Assembly: GCF_030272615.1 (NCBI RefSeq)
Contig: NC_081406.1
Coordinates: forward strand, 244,893,218 to 244,957,217
Direction of reading: 5' to 3'
Length of the DNA: 64,000 nt
Source: Cryptomeria japonica
Taxonomy: Eukaryota > Streptophyta > Pinopsida > Cupressales > Cupressaceae
The position numbers were made by a program, and so were the translations under genes. Shown here piece after piece: positions 48,561 through 60,119 of the stretch; position 1 is the stretch's first letter; every line of letters begins with the position of its first letter. A model generated the notes under the pieces. That model was not told the origin of the DNA. It searched no databases and saw only the letters and a list, made by a program, of their open reading frames with translations.

Positions 48561-50019
48561 TGTTTGAATATAGAAGTTAAAGGTATGTTGAATCAATTTA
48601 ATATAATTTTTAGAAAAGTGATGTCATTGGTATGACCGTTCTTTTAGATTCAAGTAGACTCAAGATTTCATGTGGGATAATTTCAAATGTCGCAAAGTCT
48701 ATCTCAAGAGATGAAATCAATTCTCTAAGATATGGGTTTTATACAATAGATAACAAATTTTTGCCTCCCAATTTCAGAAACCTTGAGATTTGATTATGCA
48801 TAAGGACAATGGTATTTAAAAATATCTTTGGAGAAATCACCAAATTGCAAGGGTGTGTTCTCCTACATGATCCCCCTTAATGGACCAACATTATGACCTT
48901 GGTTGAATATTTGAAAATACAACATACACAAGCGTGCACATAACCCATATGTAAATTTTGATTATTTTTAATGGTCCAAATTGAAATGTTCTTAGAATGA
49001 ATGTTATTTCTATTTTTCTTGATTTTTAGATTGTTGTTACATATGAATTAATTTCACTAATGAATGACTCTAAATGTTAATACATAACAATAACTAATGC
49101 AAACGTGTACCAATTGGCTTCTAATGGCTAGCGAAAAGGATGAGAACTTGATAGTTTGAATTTTTTAAATTTGAATTTCGGTTTAATCTTAGGCACCTCA
49201 ATATTGAACCCTAGCATCGTGTAATTGACCCAATACAAGGAAATGTAAATCTTGGTATCAGGAACATAGGCATGGAAATGTGAATTGATAATAAGGTCAA
49301 TGTGTGGAAATGGATGTAGATTTAGCTAAGATAAGGTGGAATGTATAGAAATATGTGAGTGAGTGTAATTAAGGATGGGCAAGTATCGTTGAATGAACTA
49401 AAATTAGCACAAGAGTGCACCACTTAACGCATTCCATCAAAATGGCTCAAAACTAAATTGCAATTGGCATGGGTATTGCCAAATTCATCATTTTATTTTA
49501 CTACCATTTTGAGGTATATGAATATAGTATTTAACATGCATTTCAAAGTATATGAACATTATTATCCACCAAGAAAATTAAACATTTACAAACAAATTGA
49601 TGTAGTTTTGTTGTGCCTTACACACATACCCCATTTTAGTTTTGCAAAAATATGAACCCCCTTCTTTTTTCATAGAAGAGGTGGTTGTTATCAAGAAAAG
49701 TGGGATCACAAGCGAGATTTCTGAGGCAAGAAATATTATGTGTTGTATTTATAACCTAATAAATATAGTAGGAGAATGGTTATACGGTATGCACTACAAA
49801 ATACTAACATGCAATACCTTGACAAAGATTAATAATACCTTATTTGGAATTGAAACATTCATAATAAGTAACAGATCCTTACAATTCTTGATACATATCT
49901 TCTTAATGAATATAATAATAGATGTAATTGTACCAAGCCAAAAAAAAATAGATGTAATGTTTTTTTTGTAGAAGCTAATGATCAACCACAGGAGCCAAGA
50001 ATCATTTGCAAGCAAAACA
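48561..50019. other. AT-rich spacer, no supported gene
   Basis: The longest open frame (49642-49971, 109 codons) is rich in Ile, Asn and Leu with no motif, and the reverse strand is equally open. I see no repeat ends or RNA gene. Confidence 0.5.
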
Positions 50020-50959
50020 TCCATTACACAAAAGAGATCAAGAAAAGACTGTATGCTCTATAACAACCAACGAATTTTGTTTATTGCACAAAATAATATT
50101 GGATATACAATTACAATGAATGAAACCCTAGGTGCAAACCCTATGCTAAAATTAGGAGAACTAAAGAAATGCAAAGTAGGGCCTAAATTAAGCTCAGCTG
50201 CATCTTGAACTAAAACTAGAAAAGTCAACTCTAGATAATAAAAAGCACTTAAGTGTATCTTAAGTGAAAAAAAAATTAAAGGACCTAATTAATAAATAAT
50301 TAGATAAATATCCTAGAATTACACCCCCTCCCCTTAAGGTTAACTTATGGATAAGCTAAAGAGATAATAGATGAATGCAAAATGCATGCATGAATAAGGT
50401 TCAGTTCAACTAGGCCTAATTAGTTGCTCATGTACAAACCAATTCAAAGCAATGCAACTCACACCAATGAGGTCTCTCTAAATAGATAAAAGGAGAAAAC
50501 CAACATGGGAAAAATCTCCTCTCAAAAAATGAGAGATGCAATGAAAAAGAAAAAAGGTACTATATGTGACTATGATGATGGGCTCAATATGCCCCCCCAA
50601 GTACTAAATTAGTCACAAGTACAATAAATATCCCCCTCATAAGAGAGAGAAGAATAGACAATGTATCCCCCCCATAATGAAGAAGCTCCAATGTTGATGA
50701 TGAAGGCTCAAGGATGTATGCTGATGGAGATCCAAGAGTGGCAAACCACATTCCTCCCCTTAGGAAAAAACAAGTGGTCAAGGCTGAAACAACTCCATGA
50801 AAGGAGATAGAAGGAATAGTCTCTCAATGTGTGTCATGGAAGACTACTCAATTGTTTAACTGTCTAAATCAAAAAATGGAAAATCAACTAAAAAAAATCC
50901 AAACAACTATGAAGATGCCTAATGAACAATATCTAAAGGGACTGAAGATGGGATGACAG
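50020..50959 (-). mobile_element. Remnant of a second non-autonomous LTR element
   Basis: The run 'ctagaattacaccccctccccttaaggttaac' region (about 50315-50350), then 'gcaaaatgcatgcatgaa' and many adenine-rich lines with 'ggagaaaaccaacatggga', parallels the interior start of the element at 1957-2130 (LTR end, purine tract, 'gcaaaatgcaactacatgaa', 'gagaaaaccatgtggga'). The part left of about 50320 would be the 3' LTR. The right half is cut by a copia LTR at 50960. Boundaries are approximate. Confidence 0.5.
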
Positions 50960-52348
50960 TGTTGGCATTACATGAAGATTTCATTGATGAAGTCGAGTGT
51001 TGTCATTGATGTCAATAGTAACCAGTAGTGATGCAGTATTGCAACCGGTAGTTGAGCAGTGAAGGAAACTATTATTGGTATTTAAAGAAGAGTGGTCAAC
51101 TGGTAACCCTAACCTGTTGATATGTTGAACCCTAATCGATGGAGCTTGGTGAATCGGTTGTGTTGATCTATGATCGAATGGTGATCAAAGATGATTATGC
51201 CACGTATGCATGATGCACATGATGAGTTTCAAAGTGGTTTTGGCGCGTAGAGATAACTGTTTTATCTTGGGAATGAACAAATGCATAGCATGAAGTGAAT
51301 AACGTGTGATGAGTTACAGGATCCAATGTGCGGTGATCCAGGAATGATTCAAGTTGTCTTGAACAATGTGCAGTTGATTGATATGTAATCCAATGGTCAT
51401 GTTTGAACCGATATGTTCGTAATCTCTATGAGATCATAGGTTTTGTGTTGTGTTACCGACCTATTATATTTCCTTATAAGGTCGATGAGTTGTTTTGTAA
51501 TTTTGTTGGCAATTTTGTTAAGTGTGGTAGTGAGATTGTTGTCGAACCAGAAGGAGTATCTACACAATGTTTTGAAGGCAGATAGGAGAATAAAAGGATT
51601 TGACTAAGAAAGATAGTGCTATTACCATATCAGCAAAAACATTCTCTAACAATTACAACAGTTAAATCGCCTAACTGGGTAATCTTTAACATGCTTGGTG
51701 TTGTCTAAATCCTCTAACTAGGTGATCCATTAGCTTGGATTTGAATTTATCTATCGAGGTTACTCCTAACAGGGTACTACCTTTAATAGGGTATTGTAGT
51801 CAATCCCTTAGCTGGGTGGTCCTTAACTGGATTTGTTCCTAACAGGACATTTTTGTAAAGCTTCTAACAAGGCTTGGCTCCTAACAGGGTGAACTTCAGA
51901 AGAGTTCAGAATACTTGTGGGCATTCATCCCCACCGTTATTTTTCCCATTTGGGTTTCCACATCAAAAATCATTGTGTCAAGTGGTGAATGATTTTGTGG
52001 TTATATGTTTTCATATGGTTGATATGATTAACTGGTAAAGCCACTTAGATATGTTTAGATGACCGCAAGTGATCTGAAATGAGTTATTACTAATGTTATT
52101 AAAGTGGTTTAATGTTTTGGTTAAATGGTATATGAGTTTCAGATCTATTACATTGTATCTTTGGTATTTTAGTCAACCAGTAAACTTGACACCGTAGTAA
52201 CAGTTTTTGATATAGTGTCTTAACCGGTTAGTTCAGTGAATGGTTTATGAGTTGGGATTAAGTTTGGTGAAAGTTTAGTTTGTTTTCTATCTATTGATTC
52301 ACCCCCCCCCCCCTCTCAGTAGTTGACCGGATCCTTATTGATCCATCA
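50960..52348 (+). repeat. Copia-type LTR (third family)
   Basis: Starts TGTTGGCATTACATG, contains 'tgtcattgatgtcaatag', the 'ccaccgttatttttcccatttgg' block region and a C-rich run at about 52300-52314, and ends near 'attgatccatca', followed by a primer-site-like 'ttatcaga'. These are the landmarks of the other copia LTRs here. No target duplication is found, so it is a truncated 5' LTR rather than a proven solo LTR. The right edge is uncertain by a few bases. Confidence 0.6.
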
Positions 52349-52387
52349 TATTATCAGATAAGAATTCTCAAACTAGCATCAAAGAGG

Positions 52388-53280
52388 TGTTGGCAACAAG
52401 AATGAAGGAAAACTAAGAGGGGGGGAATCTTTTTTCATCGGATTAAACAATTTCAGCACATTCTCATATCTGATCAACTGTAACAAGAATAAAGATAAAC
52501 ATAATAACATCAACACACATAACACCAAGATTTTGAGGTGGAAAACCCGTTTAAGGGAAAAGCCAAGGTAGGAATCTACCCACAATAAAATGATACTCTG
52601 CAGTAGTATATGTAAATATTACATTGGAGAATGCACATGCATTCAAGCACATTGCCTAGAGCTCACTGCTCAAAATATGATAACCTGGAAGGATACAACC
52701 CTTAGGGAAGGTTCACTACCTTACAATAATATTCAGACTACAATCCAGTTTAGATGAATTGAAAGAATAGAATCTGCTCAATACACCACACTGAAAAATA
52801 AATTCATTTATCCATACATACGCCACTCTCTGATAATGTCACAACATGGATTCCCAAATTACATGAATATGACACCTATTTATACAAATCATCAACCTTG
52901 ACTACAAGGTCAACTCAACCCTCAAGACCTAATTACAAAATTACATCATATGATACATAAATCAACAACCAGATCAATACAATGTCATAAACAACAAAAA
53001 ATCAACCCAAATCAAATCCTCAAACATGCAACACCACTAGGAATCTTGCCAAAATCAACCACAACATGTTACACCACCGAAAATACCACATACCACGAAG
53101 AATATCACCAAACCCATAAGATCTTCAATAACACACACAATGATCAATGTGGACCACCAAAACAAATAGGAAATAATTAGGAAACACCAACAAGCACATT
53201 ATGATCATGTGCAATAGCTACACCAACACCACTTAACCAAATCTTCATCGATCAACACACTAACACTCAAGAATAGTCCA
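52388..53280 (-). repeat. Copia-type LTR, inverted
   Basis: On the minus strand it ends CTTGTTGCCAACA after a C-rich GATTCCCCCCCTC block. It carries the 'gtgggtagattcctacc' and 'ggttttccacctc' motifs matching the LTR 18612-19854, plus 'agtggtgttggtgtag' matching its 5' third. The left edge (TGTTGGCAAC on the plus strand) is clear; the right edge fades near 53280. It lies head to head with the LTR at 50960. Confidence 0.55.
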
Positions 53281-54040
53281 TGAGATTTTTGAAATGAGGG
53301 TGAGTGGGAAAGGGAGCGGGTGCAACGCTAGGGTTCTGGGTGGCCTCTGTGAGGAAGGGGATGTTGCAGAGGACGATGGTGAAGGAGAAGATGATGATAG
53401 CAGATGGTGGAGGGAAATCGGTGTTGGAGAAGATGGTGGTGGAGAAGATGATGATAGCGGATGGTGGAGGTAAAGTCAGTATTAGAGGAGCGATCTGATG
53501 AATGGTTTTGGTGACTATTTGATATACGACGTTGGTAGAGATGCTTAACCCTCTACTCGGTTGAGTTCAAATTTATTTGGTAACGTTAGGACTGAATTGA
53601 GTCTTGTGCATGGCTTGGTGGTACTCAAGATCCCGAGGCGTTGCAAAATGGGTATTTTGATTGGGTGTTAGACATGGCCTTACGATTTGGTTTTGCAAGA
53701 GCAGGGTTAGGCTCTTCGACTTCATTGAGTGAGATGGTGTCTGATTAAGTGGATTGGTAATCTACGTCCCCAGGATTGCCTTGATTGCACAATTGGTCTT
53801 AGCCAGAGCTTGAAGGGAAGATAGCTTCACGAGTTGGACTTGGTGAAGGGTCTGGACCCGAGCTGATCCGAATTGACTTGGATGGAGTCTTAAGTCGAGT
53901 GTTCATTTACGAACTGGATTTGGATGGTGTCATTTCTTTGTGATTCGAGTTGAAGTGAAGTGGACGTTGCAAGTATTTTGTAACTCGAAAGTTCGGTGTT
54001 GCAAGCGCTGAGGACGTCGCTTATTTTAACTGGGGGAGGG
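53281..54040 (+). other. Retroelement 3' non-coding region with purine tract
   Basis: A G/A-rich stretch with an internal repeat ('gagaagatgatgatagc' plus 'gatggtggagg' at about 53390 and 53448) leads into 'gatgcttaaccctctactcg' (53538), which recurs at 62820. It closes with the purine tract TGGGGGAGGG (54031-54040) touching the LTR. Small open frames here have no recognised domain. Confidence 0.45.
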
Positions 54041-54858
54041 TGTAACGACCTTTGAGATCGAACCTGAACTAGAATGGATTCTAGAGTGTGTCTGCCCCTA
54101 GCACGTCTCTATGTCTTTCGATCCTTAAGTGCGCAATGGCTTGAGGATGCATTACTTGGGAATAATGTTGGTTACCAAAGATTTGTAAAGTATTCATGGA
54201 TATGTCAAATGCAAGACTTGATATCGTGTTGGATAGAATTCTATGCGTGGGTTCTCGCATAAGTCATTCGAGAAGGTTTTGGGCTGCGGGATGTCTTAGG
54301 GTCATTCCCAGTGTGGTGTAGGGTTGTGTCTGGGACATGATCCGAGGTGTAACAATTAGGAGCTGTGAGGAACAGTGTGGCGTAGGGTCTTGTCAAGGAC
54401 GGATCCGAGGTGAAATCATTGTGTCTAGGAATGGGAGGTCTGGGACCTTGCCAGGATAGATATGGAAATATTTACGAGCTGGTGGCACAGCGAGCTGATT
54501 TTTAGAACTACGTGTGACTTTGAGCTACATTGGTTGTGGGTACGTAGGAGGTTTTCATTAGGTCGGCTCGTGTAGGCCACAAGTCCAACCCTAGGCGCAG
54601 GGATATCTCTTGAGGGTGACCCATAGGTTGGGAAGTTCTCTAGCTTAGTTCTTGAGGCGACTTGCTAGATGAGAAGTCCTAGAGCTAAGTCCATTGGAGT
54701 GTCGCGTTGCATTCGTTGATGTCGTCTAGACTTAGATTCCGCATAAGTCTTGTTCCAAGCGACATTGGTGAAGGCGTAGTCCGTATTAGATTTATTTGCA
54801 AGCTATTTGCAATGTCTAAAGGTGGTGCTGCACGGGTGAAAACTCTGACCCCATGACA
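54041..54858 (+). repeat. Chromovirus LTR, type P
   Basis: TGTAACGACCTTTG to CCCATGACA, 818 bp. A purine tract lies at its left and a primer-binding site at its right, so it is joined on both sides to internal sequence, as in a tandem or recombined element. Its 3' end ('tttgcaagctatttgcaatg' to ATGACA) recurs at 57960-58030. Pieces of its body ('gggatgtcttagggtcattc', 'aggaacagtgtgg') recur near 63530-63710. Confidence 0.7.
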
Positions 54859-54860
54859 TC

Positions 54861-54872
54861 TGGTATCAGAGC
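54861..54872 (+). other. Primer-binding site, initiator Met-tRNA
   Basis: TGGTATCAGAGC, exact plant consensus, two bases past the LTR end. Identical sites stand at 58033-58044 and, cut short, at 57900-57909. Confidence 0.85.
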
Positions 54873-54906
54873 TTCGGATCGGATCCGAAGTTGTACAGAT
54901 TGAGCG

Positions 54907-55253
54907 ATGGCAGATGCAGACAGTCAGCATGAAGTGGAGGTCGCGCAACCTGGAGATGGAAGTAGGGTTGCGAGGGTGTCTTCGAAGGTGAAAGACCCGA
55001 AGCACAGCGATTGGCTCCAAGACCATGAAATCCGACTCGAAGCGTTGGAACAGTCTGACCTCGAGGAACGCATGACAGCGGAATGGTTGAAGCTGACGGA
55101 CTAGGTGGAGACTTTGAGGGAGGAGATTCGCTTCCTCAAAGAGGGTCAACAAATCTTCCACTCATTGTTGCAGGGAGGAACGTAGGGTTCTAAGGCAGCG
55201 CGAGTTGGAACCTACGATGGCGAGCGCGACGACAAGGCACTGGATAACTTCTT
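54907..55253 (+). pseudogene. Chromovirus gag N-terminus, truncated
   Basis: ATG 54907 opens MADADSQHEVEVAQPGDGSR. The frame continues past a stop at 55102 (TAG for CAG, judged from the 58079 copy) as VETLREEIRFLKEGQQIFHS to ALDNFFW, the start of the gag domain. Then the sequence jumps in mid-gag to RNase H at about 55254: protease, RT and most of gag are deleted. Confidence 0.7.
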
Positions 55254-56948
55254 TTGGGTGTGTCGTTCATAGTGAAGATAGACAATGTTAGCTCCACATA
55301 TTTTAAGACTCAGTCCAAGCTCACCCCAAAACAGGTGAGGTGGCAAGAATTCTTGGCAGAATTCGACTTCGAGTTGGTATACAACCCGGGCCGGCACAAT
55401 GTGGTAGCCGATGCACTCAACAGGAAGACACAACTTGGTGCTTTAGAACTCTTGGGCCAGAGTCAAGTTGTGCTGAATGAAGACATGATCAAAAAGATCA
55501 AGGAGGGTCTAGAAAATGACTTGCAAGCATGGCAGATTGTTTTACAGGTGCGAGCTGGGTGAACACAGAAGTTCACGATTCAGGATGGGCTTCTGTATTA
55601 TGCCACCAACCGAGTTTACCTTCCGAAGTGGAGAGAAGTTCGCAAGGAAGTTTTGTAGGAGTGTCATGACTTCGTTTGGGGAGGACATCCGGGACAAAAG
55701 CGAATGATGGCCTTGTTGGAAAGAGGCTTTTATTGGCCCAATATGCGGGATGATGTTTAGAGGCACGTGAGAACTTGCCTCACTTGTCAACAAGACAAAG
55801 CTCAGAAATTGCAGCTAGCGGGCTTGTTGTAGCCTCTCCCCATTCCAGTACGACCTTGGGCAAGTGTGAGTATGGACTTCATCACACAATTGCCGGAAGT
55901 GGACAAAATTTCTAGCATAATGGTCGTTGTAGATAGGTTCAGCAAATATGCAGTGTTTATTGCATGCAAGACTTCTTGTATAGCCGAGAAGGCGGTCGAA
56001 CTCTTCTTTAAAAATGTGGTCAAGAACTGGGGTATCCCTTTGAACATCGTAAGTGATTGGGATTCACGATTTACTTCGAGTTTCTGGCAGGAACTGTTCA
56101 AACTAGTTGGGACCCGACTTTTGATGAGTTCCGGGTTCCACCCCCAGACCGATGGACAGACAGAGCGGATAAATGGCATACTTGAGGACTACTTGAGGCA
56201 TTTCGTAGTCTCGAACCAAAAGAACTAGCCAAAGTTGTTGGACGTGGCTCAGTTCTCCTCTAATCTGCAGAAGAGTGAATCTTCGAAGTTTAGTCCATTT
56301 GAATTGGCGACGGGCCAGCAACCACTCTTGCCTCATTCAGTCATGGCGGGCTACAAGGGTGCGAATGTCGATGTGACAGAGCACTTGAAGAGCTGGAATG
56401 AGAAGGTAGACTTGGCTCGGTACCATCTCACCCAGGCTTCGGACAGAATGAAGAAATTTGCTGACAGGCATAGGCGTAAACTGGAGTTCGACGTTGGGGA
56501 CAAAGTTTTGGTTTGAATGGATCAGGATCGATTCAAAGTCCCAAAGGGGTTGAGCGCTTCTTTGGTTAGGCGATTTGATGGGCCCTTCGAAGTGGTTCGA
56601 AATATCAGTCCCGTCGCCTACCAACTCAACCTACCCTTCCACCTTCAGACACATCGTGTTTTTCATGTTTCTCAGTTAAGGCCACACCACCCAGATAAGG
56701 AAGACCTAACAAGGAACATTCCGCACAGGGGCTCGGTAAATGTGTTGGACAATCCGGACCGCAGAGTCAGCCAAGTTCTTGAGATGCGAACTCAAGGAGG
56801 AGGCAGAAAGGGCATCCAGGAATTCTTGGTAGTTTTCGAAGGACAGGAACGCGACTCGGCTTCATGGGTGCGGAGCGAGGCACTTTGGCGCGATGAGGAG
56901 ATCATCATGGAGTTCCTTTCCAAGGGGAGCTCTCCCAGACATGAGTAG
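55254..56948 (+). pseudogene. Chromovirus RNase H end, integrase, chromodomain
   Basis: RNase H C-terminus FIVKIDNVSSTYFKTQSKLT to NVVADALNRK. Integrase zinc-binding part HPGQKRMMALLERGFYWPNM with CLTCQQDK. The core begins VSMDFITQLPEV, then VVVDRFSKYAVFI, IVSDWDSRF and HPQTDGQTERINGILEDYLR, so the D,D,E-type blocks are present. GPFEVVRNISPVAYQLNLP is followed by a C-terminal chromodomain-like segment (FLVVFEGQERDSASWVRSEA). It ends in TAG after 56948. Stops are few (55561, 55657, 55760, 55831, 56226, 56515), so this is a fairly young copy. Confidence 0.85.
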
Positions 56949-57028
56949 TTTTCTGGAATTTGGCCTCCCAGTGCTTTGTGCAGGGGCGCTGGCGTCGAGG
57001 GTGCCGCCACTATTTTAGTGGGGGAGGA

Positions 57029-57897
57029 TGTAACAGACCTGCATTGGGCGGTTCACTTGCACATCATTTCGGGCCGGACCTATCTTTAGTGGGGTTCCAT
57101 TTTGCATCGGAGATTTACCATTTCGCATGGCCGACATGGAGTTAGCCTTTTTGCGCGGCCGACATGAAACTTCTCGATGGATTTCTTTTGGCGCGGATTT
57201 AAGCACTTAAGTCCTGACCTATTTGGGCACTGAATTCTTATTCGCGGAAATTCATTTGGGACAGGTCCTATTTGGGTAACCGCTCCTTTGTTTGGGTCTG
57301 AGCCTTCTTTATAAGAGTTGAGCGCAAAGCTCATTTTGGACAGGCAAGTTTTCACATGGAGTTTCGGATGCAGTTTCGCAGGTAGCTCTAGATAAGCAGT
57401 CTTGGATGCGAGATTGGAGTGAAGGATTTCTGTGCGAAGGCTAAGGCATTGTAGTCTTGAGCGACTTTGTAATTCTAGCGATCAGGCAGACTTGAGGAGC
57501 AAACTGGTTCTCCTCTTGAGCAAGTCGATCCTTGTTTGAGCCAAGGGGCTCCTTGTATACTTGTTCTAAGCCAAGTTGGCTGGCTGGACATTCATTCGGG
57601 GGTGACCAGTATTCCTCAATACTGTGTTCTATCTGGCATTGTAAATATTGGATTCATAATGAAGGATTTGGGCATCTCGCCCCACCTTTAAAACACTTCA
57701 GCAGTCTATCTTTATGGTTCGCATTCTGTGTCATTTCTTGGGAGAAGTTCGGTCTGCTTTCTTATTTGTGCATTTCCGCTTTAGCGTAATTTGGACAAGG
57801 GATAGGCGTAGGCCGAAGGCCTCAGTCAGCAGACTTATTCCGAGTAGGGACGGGACTTTTCGGTGCCGCATAGGCTTGACTCCCAAAGCCCGTGATA
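57029..57897 (+). repeat. Chromovirus LTR, type Q
   Basis: TGTAACAGACCTGC to GCCCGTGATA (normally ..ACA), 869 bp, preceded by the purine tract GTGGGGGAGGA and followed by TTGGTATCAGA. It is matched in inverted orientation by 60120-60988, and its first 34 bp recur at 59953-59986. It differs from LTR type P except at the ends, so two related element families meet here. Confidence 0.82.
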
Positions 57898-58044
57898 GTT
57901 GGTATCAGATTTATTTGCAAGCTATTTGCAATGTCTAAAGGAAAGGCGTAGTCCGTATTAGATTTATTTGCAAGCTATTTGCAATGTCTAAAGGCGGTGC
58001 CGCACGGGTGAAAACTTTGACCCCGTGACAGTTGGTATCAGAGC
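57898..58044 (+). other. Scrambled LTR end with duplicated primer site
   Basis: After LTR Q the primer site breaks off as TTGGTATCAGA and switches into type P LTR sequence at a shared AGA ('gattagatttatttgcaagc' logic). A segment of about 45 bp ('tttatttgcaagctatttgc' to 'aatgtctaaagg') then occurs twice (about 57908 and 57959). Finally LTR P ends in GTGACA and a complete TGGTATCAGAGC follows at 58033-58044. Confidence 0.7.
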
Positions 58045-59694
58045 TTCGGATCGGATCCGAAGTTGTGCAGATTGAGCGTTGGAACAGTCCGACCTCGAGG
58101 AACGCATGATAGCAGAATGGTTGAAGCTGACGGACCAGGTGGAGACTTTGAGGGAGGAGATTCGCATCCTCAAAGAGGGTCAACAAATCTTCCACTCATT
58201 GTTGCAGGGAGGAACGCAGTGTTCTAAGGCAATGCGAGTTGGAACCTATGATGGCGAGCGCGACGACAAGGCACTGGATAACTTCTTTTGGGATGTCAAA
58301 GAGTACCTGTCGTGCGCCCTGAAGACGTCTGATGAAGCATAGGTTAAGGAGATTGCAACCTACCTAATCGGAAGTGCAAAGCTATGGTGGCCAACGCATC
58401 AGGCGGATGAGCGCGCTGGGAAGTCGGTTAAACCGATCAAATCGTGGGTAGATTTGAAAGCGGCTCTTCATGATCAGTTCCGACCTGGGAACTCAGATTG
58501 GATCTCATACTTGGGCAAGAGTTCTTGAGGTCGGCATCTGCGGCAGTAGTGCCACACTTGGGCTGCATTCTGATATTGGATCCAAACAGACCGAGTTTGA
58601 TTCTGACGGTTAAAAGCATGGAGCAGGATCTCCTTTTGAATGCACTAAGTGCTAAACAGGTCGGCAGAGGAAGGCGGGAAGAGTTGTTTTTGGCCACACT
58701 AATTGGAGATTGGGATGAAGGAGAGTCTTTGGGACCCTCCAACACCTCAGCGATCCAAGAAGTGTTGTCCAAGTTTGCGGATGTAATGCCAGACAGTCTC
58801 CCAGCAGTTTTGCCACCACGGAGGCACGTAGATCACCGCATCAAACTTGAGGTCGGAGCAAGACTGCCAGCGAAGGCTCCCTACTGCCTCTCTGGACCAG
58901 AGATGGGGGAGTTAAAGAAGCAGCTGACGGAACTCATAGAGGCGGGTTACTTGCGTCCATCCAGGTCTCCTTATGCTGCCCCAGTATTGTTCTAGCGCAA
59001 GAAGGATGGAAGTCTTCGGATGTGCGTGGATTATCGGGCTTTGAACAAGCTCACAATCAAAAACAAGTATTCGTTACACCTCATAGCGGATAGCTTTGAC
59101 CGACTGGTTGATGCAAGAGTATTTAGCAAGTTGGATCTGAGGCAGGGTTACTACCAGATCAGGATCGCGTCGGGTGATGAGGAAAAGACCGTGATCACGA
59201 CAAGATATGGTAGCTATGAATTTTTGGTCATGCCCTTCGGCCTCACTAATGCTCCTGCCACCTTTAGCACTTTGATGAACGACGTGTTTCGATTGTTGTT
59301 GGACAAGTGCGTAGTTGTGTACTTGGATGACATTCTGGTGTACAGTCGGGACTTGGAGGAACATAAGAGACACCTTCAGGAGGTGTTCGCTTTGTTGAGG
59401 GAGCATCAGCTATTCGCAAAGAAGGAGAAGTGTGCCTTTGCACAGGAAGAAGTGTCGTTTCTAGGTCATATTCTTGGACATGGCCAGATCCGACCAGACC
59501 CGGAAAAGCTTGAGGTGATCCGAGACTGGGAGCCACTCCGCAATGTGCACGAGGTAAGACAGTTTCTCGGATTAGCTAACTACTACCGAAAATTTGTAGC
59601 AGGCTACTCTTGAATTGCGAGCCCTTTGATGGACTTACTGAAGAAGGACCGCGGGTGGAAATGGGGCGACAAGCAGCAGTCGGCATTCGAGAAG
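58045..59694 (+). pseudogene. Chromovirus gag, protease remnant and RT
   Basis: The gag start is deleted between two 'agcg' repeats. The domain continues ERMIAEWLKLTDQVETLREE to ALDNFFWDVKEYLSCALKT and LWWPTHQADERAG. At 58500 it jumps to the end of protease (MDLILGQEFLRSAS). RT follows: [69 protein letters not shown] and catalytic [11 protein letters not shown] (about 59313-59345), to [16 protein letters not shown]. Only a few stops occur. It ends abruptly at about 59694 in the linker to RNase H. Confidence 0.83.
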
Positions 59695-59986
59695 CCAAGT
59701 TCTTGCAATGTGAACTTGAGGAGGAGGCAGAAAGGGCATCCGAGAATTCTTGGTAGTTTTTGAAGGACAGGAACGCGACTCGGCTTCATGGGTGCGCAGC
59801 GAGGCGCTTTGGCGCGATGAGGAGATCATCATGGAGTTCCTCTCCAAGGGGAGCTCTCCGAGACAGGAGTAGTTTTCTGGAATTTGGCCTCCCAGTGCTT
59901 TGTGTAGAGGCACTGGCGTCGAGGGCGCCACCACTAGTTTAGTGGGGGAGGATGTAACGGACCTGCATTGGGCGGTTCACTTGCAT
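59695..59986 (+). pseudogene. Chromodomain tail, purine tract and LTR start
   Basis: Sequence homologous to 56775-57062 (chromodomain end, purine tract AGTGGGGGAGGA, first 34 bp of LTR Q) is joined to RT at a shared 'ccaagttcttg'. It then passes back into RT at 'cacttgca', shared between the LTR start and the RT region. Confidence 0.75.
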
Positions 59987-60119
59987 CCGTCCAGGTCTCC
60001 TTATGCTGCCCCAGTATTGTTCCAGCGCAAGAAAGATGGAAGTCTTTAGATGTGCGTGGATTATCGGGCTTTGAACAAGCTCACAATAAAAAACAAGTAT
60101 CCGTTACCCCTCATAACCT
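59987..60119 (+). pseudogene. Second copy of an RT segment
   Basis: Repeats 58956-59087 (RSPYAAPVLFQRKKDGS and [16 protein letters not shown]). Here the codon that is TAG at 58993 reads CAG, so this copy keeps the older state. It has its own stop at 60048. It ends at 'cctcata', where the inverted LTR begins. Confidence 0.78.

Noticed and set aside
49642..49971. 109-codon frame
   Set aside because: AT-rich, no motif, with an equally open opposite strand; no support as a gene.
51403..51585. 60-codon frame
   Set aside because: It lies inside a copia-type LTR; LTRs of this group carry no gene.
53304..53498. 64-codon frame with repeated MIADGGG units
   Set aside because: Produced by an imperfect G/A-rich DNA repeat in retroelement non-coding sequence.
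54685..55161. 158-codon minus-strand frame
   Set aside because: It lies opposite the LTR end, primer site and gag start of the chromovirus. The same antisense frame appears at 57935-58195 because the DNA is duplicated.
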